A stretch of DNA of 64,000 nt from Deinococcus metalli (GTDB lineage Bacteria > Deinococcota > Deinococci > Deinococcales > Deinococcaceae), in assembly GCF_014201805.1 (NCBI RefSeq), contig NZ_JACHFK010000006.1, positions 186,001 to 250,000 on the forward strand. Reading direction: 5' to 3'. Numbering within the stretch: the stretch's first letter is position 1; every line of letters begins with the position of its first letter. The notes under the pieces are model-generated. The model was given only the letters and a program-made list of their open reading frames with translations. It had not been told where the DNA came from and searched no databases. Positions 50,130 through 59,580 of this stretch are shown here, piece after piece. A program made the translations under genes and the position numbers.

Positions 50130-51335
50130 ATGACCACGTCCACGGCTGTTCCGTCCGCCGGGCTGCGCGCCCAGTTTCCACCGCTGCGCTCCGGCCGCGC
50201 GTACCTCGACAACGCGGCGGGGGGCCTGCTGCCCGAACGCAGCGTCCAGGCCATCAGCGCGCACCTCACCGAATTCGGCGCGGTGAACGCGATGCCGTCG
50301 CACGCGCCCGGGCGCGCGGTGCTGGACCTCAAGCACCGCGCGCGTGCGGGCACGGCCCTGTTCCTGAACGCCGATCCGGCCGACGTGGCGCTGGGGCCCA
50401 GCGCGACCGCCCTGGCGTTCCGCGTCGCAGCGGGCCTGGCCCGCTGGTGGGGGCCGGGCGACGAGGTGATCGTGTCGGGCCTGGAGCACGAGGCGAACGC
50501 CAGCCCGTGGCGGGAGCTGGAGCGCGTGGGCGTGACGGTGCGCGTGTGGCACGCCCGGCAGCCCGACATGCGCCTGCACCCGGACGACCTCGCGGCGCTG
50601 CTGTCGCCCCGCACGCGGCTGGTCTCGGTGACGGCTGCCAGCAACGTGCTGGGCGTCACGCCGGACATCCCCACCATCACCGCGCAGGTGCGGGCCGCCG
50701 GCGCGTGGACTGCGGTGGACGCCGTGCACGCCGCGCCGCACACCCTGCCGGACGTGCAGGCGTGGGGCGCGGACATCGTGACCTTCAGCCCGTACAAGGT
50801 TTTCGGGCCGCACCTGGGCGCGCTGTGGCTGCGTCCCGGCGTGCGCGAGCAGCTTCCGTGGCCGCGGCTGTCCTTCGTGCCGACGGGCGACATCACGGGT
50901 CTGGAACACGGCACGCCGCAGTTCGAGCTGCTGGCCGGGTGGCTGGCCACGCTGGACTACCTGCGCGACCTGGGCGGCGCAGGCACCCTGGACCGCGCCG
51001 CGCTGGACCGCGCCTACGCGCAGATCGCCGCGCTGGAGTCGCCGGTGGCCGCGCGGCTGCTGGGCGGCCTGCTGGACACGCCGGGCGTCACGGTGTACGG
51101 ACCGCGCAGCATGGACGGCCGGGTCGGCACCGTGGCGTTCCGCGTGGGCACCGAGGCCCCGGACGTCACGGCCGCCCGCCTGAGCGAGCGGGGCGTGGAT
51201 GTGGGCGCCGGGCACTTCTACGCTGTGCAGCCCCTTACAGACCTGGGGCTGTACCCGGCCGGGGTGGTACGGGCCAGCATCGCGCACTACACCACGCGCG
51301 AGGATGTGGAGGCGCTGATTGCCGGCGTGTCCTGA
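50130..51335 (+). CDS. class V aminotransferase, cysteine desulfurase-like
   Basis: 401 residues, PLP fold type I. YLDNAAGGLLPERSV at the start, VDAVHAAPHTL with the PLP-binding Asp/His and FSPYKVFGPHLGALWL with the lysine at about 223 match the VC1184-type cysteine-desulfurase-like group rather than IscS or SufS. The active-site cysteine loop is not obvious, so sulfur transfer is not sure. TATGCT ends 6 nt before the ATG. Just upstream of bphO. Confidence 0.85.
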   Translation: MTTSTAVPSAGLRAQFPPLRSGRAYLDNAAGGLLPERSVQAISAHLTEFGAVNAMPSHAPGRAVLDLKHRARAGTALFLNADPADVALGPSATALAFRVAAGLARWWGPGDEVIVSGLEHEANASPWRELERVGVTVRVWHARQPDMRLHPDDLAALLSPRTRLVSVTAASNVLGVTPDIPTITAQVRAAGAWTAVDAVHAAPHTLPDVQAWGADIVTFSPYKVFGPHLGALWLRPGVREQLPWPRLSFVPTGDITGLEHGTPQFELLAGWLATLDYLRDLGGAGTLDRAALDRAYAQIAALESPVAARLLGGLLDTPGVTVYGPRSMDGRVGTVAFRVGTEAPDVTAARLSERGVDVGAGHFYAVQPLTDLGLYPAGVVRASIAHYTTREDVEALIAGVS

Positions 51336-51359
51336 GGGTTTTGCGGTACAACAGGAAGC

Positions 51360-51932
51360 GTGATCCTCCCCCAGCTCAAGGCGGAGACGCGCGCGCTGCA
51401 CGCCCGTGCCGAGGCCGCACTCGACCTCCTCGATCCTCACCTGACGCCCGAGCGGTACGTGGACGTCCTGCGCGGCCTGCATGCCCTGTATACCCCCCTG
51501 TGTGCGCAGCTCGGCCGCACCCTCGCCGCGCACACGGCGCTGGACTGGCCGGCGCGCGCCGCCGTGAAGGTGCCGGCGCTGAGCGCGGACCTGCGCGACC
51601 TGGGCGCCGTACCCGGCCCGCCGCGCACCGTACCCGCCATGACCGACGAGGCCCACGCGTGGGGCGCGCTGTACGTGCTGGAGGGCGCCACCCTGGGCGG
51701 ACAGCTCCTGCGCCGTCACCTCGCCGAGCGGCTGGGAACGCCGGAGCGCGGCCTGCGCTTCTTCGGCAGCTACGGCGAGCACGTCGGCGCCCGCTGGAAG
51801 GCCTTCGGCGCGGCGCTGACCGCCCGGACCGAGGCCAGTCCGGCCGCGTTCCGTGACGGCGTCGTGGCGGGGGCCTCCGCCACCTTCCTGCTGTTCGAGA
51901 CGCTGGCCGCCCCGGCGCGGGTGAGCGCGTGA
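51360..51932 (+). CDS. bphO: heme oxygenase, biliverdin-forming
   Basis: Opens heme to biliverdin IX-alpha, the chromophore of the phytochrome encoded next. 190 residues, bacterial HO type. Proximal heme His is likely H14 in ETRALHARAEAAL, and the distal helix has GALYVLEGATLGGQLL. GTG start; TACAAC ends 7 nt before it. The stop overlaps bphP as GTGA. Light-sensing use is inferred from that operon position. Confidence 0.93.
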   Translation: MILPQLKAETRALHARAEAALDLLDPHLTPERYVDVLRGLHALYTPLCAQLGRTLAAHTALDWPARAAVKVPALSADLRDLGAVPGPPRTVPAMTDEAHAWGALYVLEGATLGGQLLRRHLAERLGTPERGLRFFGSYGEHVGARWKAFGAALTARTEASPAAFRDGVVAGASATFLLFETLAAPARVSA

Positions 51933-54211
51933 GCGGCCCGCCCGGCGGACCGCTGTCCACCCTGCACCTCGGGGCGGGCGCGCCCGACCTCACCACCTGC
52001 GACCAGGAACCCATCCACATTCCCGGCACGGTGCAGCCTCACGGCGCCCTGATCGCGCTGCGCGCGGGCCGCATCGTGGTCGCCAGCGACTCGGTGGCGC
52101 CGCACTTCGGCCTCGGGGTCGCGGACCTGCTCGGCCGCGACCTGGGCGCCGTGTTCGACCCCGAGACCCGGCACGCGGTGGAGACCGCCCTGGCGCGCGA
52201 GGCGGTGGAGCACAACCCGCTGTTCCTGCTGAGCGCCGCCGTGCACGGCCACGGCCCCTTCGACGTGATCGCGCATGCCCACGACGGGCTGCAGATCCTG
52301 GAATTCGAGCCGAGCGCCGGGCGGCCGCAGGTGGAGCCCGCCGCGCTGATCCGCGGGGCGCTGGGGGCGCTCAACGCCACGCGCAGCGTGGGCGACTTCG
52401 CCGCCGTGCTGGCCCGCGAGGTGCGGCACCTGACCGGCTTCGACCGCGTGATGGTCTACCAGTTCGCGCCGGACGGCACCGGCAGCGTGATCGCCGAGCA
52501 GCTCGCCCCGGGCATGGAGGCGTTCCTGGGCCTGCGGTACCCGGCGTCGGATATCCCGCAGCAGGCGCGGGCGCTGTATGTGCTGAACATGATCCGCATC
52601 ATCAGCGACGTGCACGCAGTGCCGTCGCCGCTCTCGGCGCTGCCCGAGCACCCCCAGCCGCTCGACCTGAGTTACGCGGGCCTGCGGGCCGTGTCCCCGA
52701 TCCACATCGAGTACCTGAAGAACATGGGCGTGGGCGCGTCGATGAGCATCTCGATCGTGCGCGGTCAGGAGCTGTGGGGCCTGATCGCGTGCCACCACGA
52801 CAGCCCACGGGTGCTGCCCTACGACGTGCGCGGCGCGTGCGAGTTCCTGGGACAGGTCGCCAGCGTGCAGCTCAGCGCCCGCCAGGAACGCGACGAGCAG
52901 GCCTACGAGCTGCGCCTGCGCGCCGCGGAGTCCGACCTGGTCGACCGGCTGGTGCGGCAGCCCGATCCGCTGGAGGCCCTGGGCGCCGAGGACGGCACGC
53001 TGCTGAGCTTCATCAACGCGCCAGGCGCCGCCATCCACTACGGGGGCGAGACGCTGCTGCTGGGCCTGACCCCCACGCGCGCGCAGGTCGCGGAGCTGTG
53101 CGCGTGGCTGGCCACCCAGCCCGAGGCGCAGGTGGTGCACACCGACGCGCTGGGCCGCGAGTTCCCCGCCGCGCGCGTCTACGCCGACACCGCGAGCGGC
53201 ATGCTGGCGGTGCCGCTCACCCAGTCCCGGCAGGACTACGTGCTGTGGTTCCGCCCGGAACTTCTGCGGGCCGTCACGTGGGGCGGCGATCCGAACAAGC
53301 CCGTGCAGGTGGACGCCAGCGGGACCGGCCGCCTCAGTCCGCGCCAGTCCTTCGCGGCGTGGCAGGAGACGGTGCGCGGGCACGCCGCGCCGTGGCAGCC
53401 GGCCGAACTGCAGGCGGCGCGCGCGCTGCGGCGCGCCATCAGCGCGGTCGCGCTGCGCCGCGCCGAGGAGACGCGTGAGCTGAACGTCGAGCTGCAGCGC
53501 TCGAACGCCGAGCTGGACGCCTTCGCGTACATCGCCAGCCACGACCTGAAAGAACCCCTGCGCGGCCTGCACAACTACTCGGTGTTCCTGCTCGAGACCT
53601 ACGAGCACCAGATCGACGAGGACGGCGCCGCCAAGCTCCGCACGCTGGTGCGGCTCACGCAGCGCATGGACGCCCTGCTCGACTCGCTGCTGCTGTACTC
53701 CCGGGTGGGCCGCGTGGAGCTGCACGTCCAGCCCACGCCGCTGGCGGTCCCGGTCGCGGACGCGCTGGACGTCCTCGCGTCGCGGCTGCGCGACAGCGGC
53801 GCCACCGTCACCGTGCACGACCTGCCCACCCTGCGTATTGACCGCATGCGCGTCACGGAGATCTACCAGAACCTGATCTCCAACGCCCTGAAGTACACCA
53901 CCCAGGCCGAGCCCCACATCGAGGTGGGCGTGCTGGACCCCGCCGAACACGCCGCGCACCGCGTGCCGCCGGAGGTCCGCCCCGACGCGCACATCCTGTA
54001 CGTCCGCGACGACGGCATCGGCATCCGCGAGCAGCACTTCGAGACGATCTTCCGCATCTTCAAGCGCCTGCACGGCCGCGACCAGTACGGCGGCGGCGCC
54101 GGCGCGGGCCTGACCATCGTGCGCAAGATCGCCGAGCGGCACGGCGGGCTGGTGTGGGTGGAGAGCGGGACTGGACAGGGCAGCACCTTCCTGTTCACCC
54201 TGGAGGCCTGA
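51929..54211 (+). CDS. bphP: bacteriophytochrome sensor histidine kinase
   Basis: Red/far-red photoreceptor. 760 residues: PAS domain (to about 130) with the biliverdin-binding C24 in DLTTCDQEPIHIPG, GAF domain with YPASDIPQQAR and the signature VSPIHIEYLKNMGV, PHY domain (about 325-505), then kinase core with phospho-His at about 538 in IASHDLKEPLRG and HATPase with NLISNALKYT, DDGIGI and GAGAGLTIV. GTG start overlapping bphO. Kinase and output probably go to the response regulator encoded next. Confidence 0.96.
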   Translation: MSGPPGGPLSTLHLGAGAPDLTTCDQEPIHIPGTVQPHGALIALRAGRIVVASDSVAPHFGLGVADLLGRDLGAVFDPETRHAVETALAREAVEHNPLFLLSAAVHGHGPFDVIAHAHDGLQILEFEPSAGRPQVEPAALIRGALGALNATRSVGDFAAVLAREVRHLTGFDRVMVYQFAPDGTGSVIAEQLAPGMEAFLGLRYPASDIPQQARALYVLNMIRIISDVHAVPSPLSALPEHPQPLDLSYAGLRAVSPIHIEYLKNMGVGASMSISIVRGQELWGLIACHHDSPRVLPYDVRGACEFLGQVASVQLSARQERDEQAYELRLRAAESDLVDRLVRQPDPLEALGAEDGTLLSFINAPGAAIHYGGETLLLGLTPTRAQVAELCAWLATQPEAQVVHTDALGREFPAARVYADTASGMLAVPLTQSRQDYVLWFRPELLRAVTWGGDPNKPVQVDASGTGRLSPRQSFAAWQETVRGHAAPWQPAELQAARALRRAISAVALRRAEETRELNVELQRSNAELDAFAYIASHDLKEPLRGLHNYSVFLLETYEHQIDEDGAAKLRTLVRLTQRMDALLDSLLLYSRVGRVELHVQPTPLAVPVADALDVLASRLRDSGATVTVHDLPTLRIDRMRVTEIYQNLISNALKYTTQAEPHIEVGVLDPAEHAAHRVPPEVRPDAHILYVRDDGIGIREQHFETIFRIFKRLHGRDQYGGGAGAGLTIVRKIAERHGGLVWVESGTGQGSTFLFTLEA

Positions 54212-54212
54212 C

Positions 54213-54647
54213 ATGGACGAACGCTTCCTGCTGGTGATCGAGGACAGCGACGAGGACTTCGAGGCGGTGCTGTGGGCCCTGCGGCGCCTGGGCCGCGACG
54301 TGCGCCTGGAGCGCTGCACCGACGGTGACCAGGCGATGCAGCGCCTGCACTTGGACGGCGAGCCGTGCCCCGGCCTGATCCTGCTCGACCTGAACCTGCC
54401 GGGCACCGACGGCCGCGAGGTGCTCGCCCACCTCAAGCGCGATCCCGTGCTGCACGTGCTGCCGGTGCTGGTGATGTCCACGTCCTCCAGCGACGACGAC
54501 GTGCGCGCGTGCTACGACGCCGGCGCGAACGGATACCTGGTCAAGCCGGTGGACTTCGCGCAGTTCACGCACCAGATCCGCGTGATGTGCGAGTTCTGGC
54601 TCGACACCGCGCAGCTGCCGGTGCCCCTCCGGCCGGGACAGCAATGA
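54213..54647 (+). CDS. bphR: response regulator of the bacteriophytochrome system
   Basis: 144 residues, a stand-alone receiver domain of the Rcp type. Acidic pocket VIEDSDEDFEAV, phospho-Asp D59 in LILLDLNLPG, switch Thr/Ser in VLVMSTSSSDDD and Lys in YLVKPVDFAQF. It starts 1 bp after the bphP stop and overlaps the next gene as ATGA. Confidence 0.92.
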   Translation: MDERFLLVIEDSDEDFEAVLWALRRLGRDVRLERCTDGDQAMQRLHLDGEPCPGLILLDLNLPGTDGREVLAHLKRDPVLHVLPVLVMSTSSSDDDVRACYDAGANGYLVKPVDFAQFTHQIRVMCEFWLDTAQLPVPLRPGQQ

Positions 54648-56617
54648 CGGTGCACCCCACCGGCGCCGGCGCGGCCCCGCTGCGTATCCTGATCGTGGAC
54701 GACAGCCCCGAGGACGCCGACACCTTCTCGCGCTTCCTGCGCCGCTGGCCGGACCAGCCGGTCGAGCTGCACACCGCCGAACTTGGCGAGGACGCCATCG
54801 AGCAGCTGCGTCACGCGCCGCCGGACCTGCTGCTGCTCGACTACCAGCTGCCGGACATGACCGGGGTGGAGTTTCTCGCGCAGGCCCGGCCGGACTGCCC
54901 GGTGATCATGCTGACCGGCCTGGGCGACGAGCGGGTCGCCGTGAACGCCATGCAGGCCGGCGCGCAGGACTACCTCGTGAAGGGCACGCTGAAGTCCGAC
55001 GACCTGTGGCGGGCTGCGGCCAACGCCATCGAACGCCGCGCGCTGGAACGCGACCTGCGCCGCGAGCAGCAGCGGTCGCGCACCATCCTGGAGAGCATCA
55101 CGGACGGTTTTCTGTCGCTGGACGCGGCGCAGCACGTGACCTACCTGAACGCCGCGGCGTGCGAACTGCTGGGCGTGACGGCCGCCAGCGCGCTGCACCG
55201 GCCGCTGCTGGACGCCCTGCCGTGGCTGGCCGGCACCGCGCTGCCCACGGCGCTGAGCGCTGCTGACGACGCGCAGACGACCGTGTCCGAGGAACTCCAC
55301 GACCCGCACACCGACCGCTGGCTGGGCGTGCGCGTGTACCCGGCGCCGGGCGGCCTGTCGGTGTACCTGGGCGACGTCACGCTGCGGATGCACGCCCAGG
55401 AACGCGACCGTCAGGCGACCGCCCGCCTGCGGCAGCTGTACGGCGCGTCGCTGGCCCTGAACACCGTGCTGCTGCTGGAGGACTCCGAGCAGCTGATCGT
55501 GGACCAGGCGCAGCACGTGCTCGGCGCCCGCAGCGCCGCGCTGGTCCTGTACGTCTTCGACGACGACGTGCCCCGGCTGCGCGTCACGGCCGTGGCCGGC
55601 CCGGCGCCGGACCTGCCCGCCCCGCCGGCCGCCCTGGCGCTGGACGACCCGCACGCCCTGGCCCACGCGGCGCGCGCGGGCCACGTGGTCACGCCGCCCG
55701 ACGGCGCCCCCGGGTGGACCGCCGTGCCGATCACCCAGGGCAGCCGCGTGCTGGGCGTGCTGGGCGTACTGGACATGCCGCTGTCGACGCCCGACGACCG
55801 CACGCTGCTCCTGACCTTCGCGGAACTGTGCGCCCAGACGCTTGACCGCGTGACGCTCGCGCAGGCCGAGCGGCAGCACCGCCTGACGCTGGAACGCCGT
55901 GTGCAGGAGCGCACGGCCGCGCTGGAACGCAGCAACCGTGAACTGGAGCAGTTCGCGTACGTCGCGTCGCACGACCTCAAGGAGCCGCTGCGGACCGTGA
56001 GTTCCTTCGCGCAGCTGCTCCAGGGCCGCCACGGCGCGCAGCTCGACGAGCGCGGGCAGCGCTACCTGACCATCGTGATCGAGGGCGCGCAGCGCATGTT
56101 CACCCTGATCGAGGACGTGCTCGCCATGGCCCGTGTGAGCCACGCCGCCAGCCCCCGCCCGGTGCACCTCGACGGCCTGCTGGACGACGTGGTCTCGAGC
56201 CTGGACTCGCTGAGCCAGGAGACCGGCGCGCAGATCACGTCCTCGCCGCTGCCCACGCTGGCCGGCGATCCCACGCAGTTCGTGCAGCTGTTCCAGAACG
56301 TGATCGGCAACGCCCTGAAGTTCCGCCGGCCCGGCGTGCCGCCGCGCGTGCACGTCGCCGCCCACCCGGTGCCCGAGGGCTGGGAATTCACGGTCACGGA
56401 CAACGGCATCGGCATGGAGGCGCAGTACCTGGAGCAGGTGTTCACGGTGTTCCAGCGGCTGCACAGCCGTCAGGCGTATCCCGGCAACGGTATCGGGCTG
56501 TCGGTGTGCCAGAAGATCGTGGAGAGCCACGGCGGGCGCATCTGGCTGGAGTCGGTGCCGGACCAGGGCACCACCCTGCACTTCACGCTGCCCGAACGCC
56601 CCGCGCTGCCCGCGTGA
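54644..56617 (+). CDS. hybrid receiver-PAS-GAF histidine kinase
   Basis: 657 residues. Receiver domain at the N-terminus (LRILIVDDSPEDADTF; phospho-Asp near residue 66 in LLLLDYQLPD; YLVKGTLK), then a PAS domain (about 145-235), a GAF-like domain (about 250-400), HisKA with phospho-His at about 443 in VASHDLKEPLRT, and HATPase with NVIGNALKF and NGIGLSV. Cytoplasmic. ATGA overlap with the response regulator gene; so it belongs to the bph operon and probably relays or integrates the light signal. Confidence 0.92.
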   Translation: MTVHPTGAGAAPLRILIVDDSPEDADTFSRFLRRWPDQPVELHTAELGEDAIEQLRHAPPDLLLLDYQLPDMTGVEFLAQARPDCPVIMLTGLGDERVAVNAMQAGAQDYLVKGTLKSDDLWRAAANAIERRALERDLRREQQRSRTILESITDGFLSLDAAQHVTYLNAAACELLGVTAASALHRPLLDALPWLAGTALPTALSAADDAQTTVSEELHDPHTDRWLGVRVYPAPGGLSVYLGDVTLRMHAQERDRQATARLRQLYGASLALNTVLLLEDSEQLIVDQAQHVLGARSAALVLYVFDDDVPRLRVTAVAGPAPDLPAPPAALALDDPHALAHAARAGHVVTPPDGAPGWTAVPITQGSRVLGVLGVLDMPLSTPDDRTLLLTFAELCAQTLDRVTLAQAERQHRLTLERRVQERTAALERSNRELEQFAYVASHDLKEPLRTVSSFAQLLQGRHGAQLDERGQRYLTIVIEGAQRMFTLIEDVLAMARVSHAASPRPVHLDGLLDDVVSSLDSLSQETGAQITSSPLPTLAGDPTQFVQLFQNVIGNALKFRRPGVPPRVHVAAHPVPEGWEFTVTDNGIGMEAQYLEQVFTVFQRLHSRQAYPGNGIGLSVCQKIVESHGGRIWLESVPDQGTTLHFTLPERPALPA

Positions 56618-56641
56618 GCCCGGTTCCGGCGCGCACCGGGA

Positions 56642-57487
56642 TCAGGGCGCGGCGACGCCCAGCGCGGCGTTCAGGTCGTCCCGGAAGGTGCGCGCCGCCG
56701 CCACGCTCGCGGTCACGTCCAGGCCGCTGGCGTACTGCACGCCCCGGCTGGCGCTCGCCAGGGCACCCACCCCGCCCGGCGCGAAGGCTCCGGTGAGCGC
56801 ACCGGCCGCGCCGCCCTGCGCGCCCAGGCCCGGCAGCAGCAGCAGGGCACGCGGCATCAGCGCGCGGTACAGCGCCAGGTCCTGCGGGTGCGTGGCGCCC
56901 ACCACCGCGCCCACGCTGGCGTACCCGGTGCCCGGCTTCCCGGCGCCCAACTCCTCGGTGCCCAGCTCCTCGGCGCACAGCCGCGCCACCTCGACCGCCA
57001 CGCGCTCGCTCACGCCGCTGCCCTGCAGGTCGCCCTGGCCGGGGTTGCTGGTCTTGACCAGCACGAACACCGCGCCACCCTGCGCCCGCGCGGTCTCCAC
57101 GAAGGGCGTCAGGGTCTCGAAGCCCAGGAAGGGATTGACGGTCAGCGCCGCGCCCGCGTGCCGGCCGGTCAACCAGCCCTGCGCGTAGGCCAGGGCGGTG
57201 CTGCCGATGTCGCCGCGCTTGCCGTCCAGCAGCACCGGCAGGCCCAGCGTACGGGCCGCCGCACAGACCTCCTCTAGGATGTGCAGGCCCTCCAGGCCCA
57301 GCGCCTCGTAGAACGCGAGCTGCGGCTTGACGCATGCGGCGTACGGCGCGGTGGCCTCCAGCACGTCGAGCGTGTGCGCCCGCAGGTGATCCGGGTCGCG
57401 GTAGGCCTCGGTGCGCGGGTCGAGGCCCACGCACAGACGCGTGCCGAGGCGGCGGGTGCGGTCCGTGACCACGTGCGCGAACGTCAT
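56642..57487 (-). CDS. pyrF: orotidine 5'-phosphate decarboxylase
   Basis: Last step of UMP synthesis. 281 residues, the long (type 2) Pyr[14 protein letters not shown] near residue 19 and [16 protein letters not shown] around residue 90 (catalytic Lys/Asp) are diagnostic; [12 protein letters not shown] and [10 protein letters not shown] follow. A small three-fold 15-bp tandem repeat ([15 protein letters not shown]) interrupts the middle. Start overlaps the stop of the broken BKACE gene (ATGA). Confidence 0.93.
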   Translation of the reverse strand: MTFAHVVTDRTRRLGTRLCVGLDPRTEAYRDPDHLRAHTLDVLEATAPYAACVKPQLAFYEALGLEGLHILEEVCAAARTLGLPVLLDGKRGDIGSTALAYAQGWLTGRHAGAALTVNPFLGFETLTPFVETARAQGGAVFVLVKTSNPGQGDLQGSGVSERVAVEVARLCAEELGTEELGAGKPGTGYASVGAVVGATHPQDLALYRALMPRALLLLPGLGAQGGAAGALTGAFAPGGVGALASASRGVQYASGLDVTASVAAARTFRDDLNAALGVAAP

Positions 57488-58177
57488 CGCGCCGAGGCTA
57501 ACACGTCGCGGGCCGCTGCCACGAGGGCCGCGTTGCCCGGTGCCGGCGATCCGTCCGGCAGCCGCACGGTGTCCTCCAGCCCGGTGCGGGTGGACAGGCC
57601 CAGGGCGGCGGCGCGGCGCAGCATCGGCCACGCGCTGCGGTCCAGGCCGTGCAGCAGCCGGGGCACGGCCGGCGCCACGCCCGCCAGGCCGCGCAACAGG
57701 TCATCTGCGAGGGGCAGTGCGGTGGCCACCGGTTCGTCCGGGAGTTCTACCAGTACCCGCAGTGTCCGCTGGGCCTGCGGCCACGCCCGGAAGGTGGCGA
57801 CCGCGTGCGGGTTCCACACCCCCGCCTCGACGCCGATGTCCGCCGCCAGCAGCACATCGGCCAGCGCCAGGGCGTGCGGCTCGTGCAGGTTCACGGACAC
57901 GAAGTCCGGCCGCTCTGCGGGGGTCAGGGCCGCGTAGGCGCGCGCGGCGTCCAGGTGCCCGGCCACGTCGGGCAGGATCCAGAACCCGCTGGAGATCCCC
58001 ACCGGCACTCCTGGGCACGCGGCGCGCACCGCCGTCAGCGCCGCGCGGGTGCAGGTGCAGCGCGTCGGCGCCCGCTCGCACCGCCGCCAGCGCCTCGCGC
58101 GCCAGTTCGGCGGGGGTGACCGGCACGGCCGGGTGCTGCGCCGCGTCCCGGTTGCCGTTCAGGCAGGCCTTGAGCAT
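57484..58177 (-). pseudogene. BKACE-type (DUF849) beta-keto acid cleavage enzyme gene, broken
   Basis: Two reading frames together make one protein. The first frame starts at the ATG 58177 (TAGCAT ends 6 nt before it) and gives [20 protein letters not shown] and, at residues 41-45, the zinc motif HLHPR. The second frame, picking up about 45 residues into the coding region, continues [19 protein letters not shown] and runs to the stop at 57484. About 15 residues that normally follow HLHPR are missing and the frame is shifted at a CGCGCGGCG run. Either a real deletion or an assembly error; the product would otherwise cleave 3-keto-5-aminohexanoate-like substrates. Confidence 0.75.
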
Positions 58178-58213
58178 GCCCCGATGCTACGCCGGCAGCG
58201 CTACGCTGCGCGC

Positions 58214-59065
58214 ATGACCTTCTCGATCGCAGCCCGCGACCCGGACACCGGGGACGTCGGTGTGGCCGTCGCCAGCAAGTTCCTCGCCGTGGGCGCCCTG
58301 GTGCCGTGGGCGCGGGCCGGGGCCGGCGCGGTCGCCACGCAGAGCTACGTGAATCCCACCTTCGGCCCGGTCGGCCTGGAGCGCCTTGCGGCCGGTCACG
58401 CGGCACCCGACGTCAGCGCGCAGTTCCAGCGCGACGATCCGGGCATCGCGCAGCGGCAGTTCGGGATCGTGGACGCCTTTGGGCGCAGCGCCACCTTCAC
58501 CGGCCCCGGCTGCCACGCGTGGGCGGGCGGCGTGGCGCTGCCGGACGTCGCCATTCAGGGCAACATCCTGACCGGGCCGGAGGTCGTGGACGCTATGCTG
58601 GCGGCGTGGCACGCCGGGGCCGGGCTGTCCCTGCCCGCGCGGCTGCTGGGCGCGCTGCGCGCCGGGGACGACGCCGGCGGCGACCGGCGCGGCCGGCAGT
58701 CCGCCGCGCTGCTGTGCGCCGGACCGGGGCGCGGCTACGGCGGGCTCACGGACGAGTGGGTGAACCTGCGCGCCGACGACCACCCCCGGCCGTGCCACGA
58801 ACTCGCGCGGCTGCTGGAGGTTCATGACCTGCTGTTCGGGCGCCCGCAGGAGACCCGGCCCCTGAGCGATCCGGAACTCGCGTGGCTGCGCGCCCGGCTG
58901 CTGCGGCAGGGCTACGCCACTCACCTGCCCGACGGCCCGTGGGACGACGCCACCGAGCGCGCCGCGTGGGCGCTGTACGGCACCGAGAACCTCGAGGAGC
59001 GCTGGGTGCCGGGCGGGCACGTGGACCCGGTGGCCCTGGCGTACCTGCGCCGGCAGGACGCGTAG
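58214..59065 (+). CDS. DUF1028 family protein
   Basis: 283 residues. N-terminal [36 protein letters not shown] and [13 protein letters not shown] are the DUF1028 hallmarks, a family with an Ntn-hydrolase-like fold and no settled function. The C-terminal 80 residues ([17 protein letters not shown] and on) look like a peptidoglycan-binding-like domain. TACGCT ends 6 nt before the ATG. Divergent from the broken BKACE gene. Confidence 0.85.
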   Translation: MTFSIAARDPDTGDVGVAVASKFLAVGALVPWARAGAGAVATQSYVNPTFGPVGLERLAAGHAAPDVSAQFQRDDPGIAQRQFGIVDAFGRSATFTGPGCHAWAGGVALPDVAIQGNILTGPEVVDAMLAAWHAGAGLSLPARLLGALRAGDDAGGDRRGRQSAALLCAGPGRGYGGLTDEWVNLRADDHPRPCHELARLLEVHDLLFGRPQETRPLSDPELAWLRARLLRQGYATHLPDGPWDDATERAAWALYGTENLEERWVPGGHVDPVALAYLRRQDA

Positions 59066-59097
59066 GGACGGACCCACCGGCACGTTAGACTGCGCCC

Positions 59098-59565
59098 ATG
59101 CGGCTTTCCGCGACGGACGTGTACGCCTTCCAGGCGCTCGGCTTCCTGGGGTCCCAGGAGCCCGGCCGCTGGATATCCAGTGACGAGATCAGCGAATCCA
59201 CCGGCGTGCACCGGCCGTACCTGGTGCGCATCCTGGCCGCCCTGACCGCCAAGGGCGTCGTGAAGAGCAAGAAGGGCATCGGCGGCGGCTACGCCCTGGC
59301 GCGCAAACCCCAGCTGATCAGCCTGTGCGAGGTGGTGCGCGCCATCGACGGCCCGGTCGCGCCGCTGTCGTGCATCAGCCTGAACTGGCACGAACCCTGT
59401 GAGGAGGAGAGCCGCTGCCACGTGCGCGCCACCGTGTACACCCGTATGCGTGACGCGATGCTGGGTGTGCTTCAGGAATTCAGCGTGCAGGACCTCGTCA
59501 CCGACGCGCGTCAGGGCGTGTCCTACGGGCACTGCCTGGGTCACCTGCTCAAGCCCAACGCCTGA
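59098..59565 (+). CDS. Rrf2 family transcriptional regulator
   Basis: 155 residues. Winged-helix N-terminus [17 protein letters not shown] with [19 protein letters not shown] as the recognition helix and [13 protein letters not shown] as the wing; then a Cys-containing loop with C92, C101 and C107, the layout that binds an iron-sulfur cluster in IscR-like members. It may sense iron-sulfur or redox state. The target is unknown; no sulfur-cluster genes lie next to it. TAGACT ends 6 nt before the ATG. Confidence 0.88.
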   Translation: MRLSATDVYAFQALGFLGSQEPGRWISSDEISESTGVHRPYLVRILAALTAKGVVKSKKGIGGGYALARKPQLISLCEVVRAIDGPVAPLSCISLNWHEPCEEESRCHVRATVYTRMRDAMLGVLQEFSVQDLVTDARQGVSYGHCLGHLLKPNA

Positions 59566-59580
59566 GCGCCGGCCCGGCGG

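Noticed and set aside
48438..51782. A 1114-codon open frame on the minus strand across the PRC-barrel and aminotransferase genes
   Set aside because: It is an antisense shadow: low-complexity His/Arg/Ala/Gly translation with no domain, running opposite well-defined genes in high G+C DNA.
51770..54481. A 903-codon minus-strand frame over bphP
   Set aside because: Opposite strand of a phytochrome gene with intact C24 and kinase motifs; the frame has no start signal or domain.
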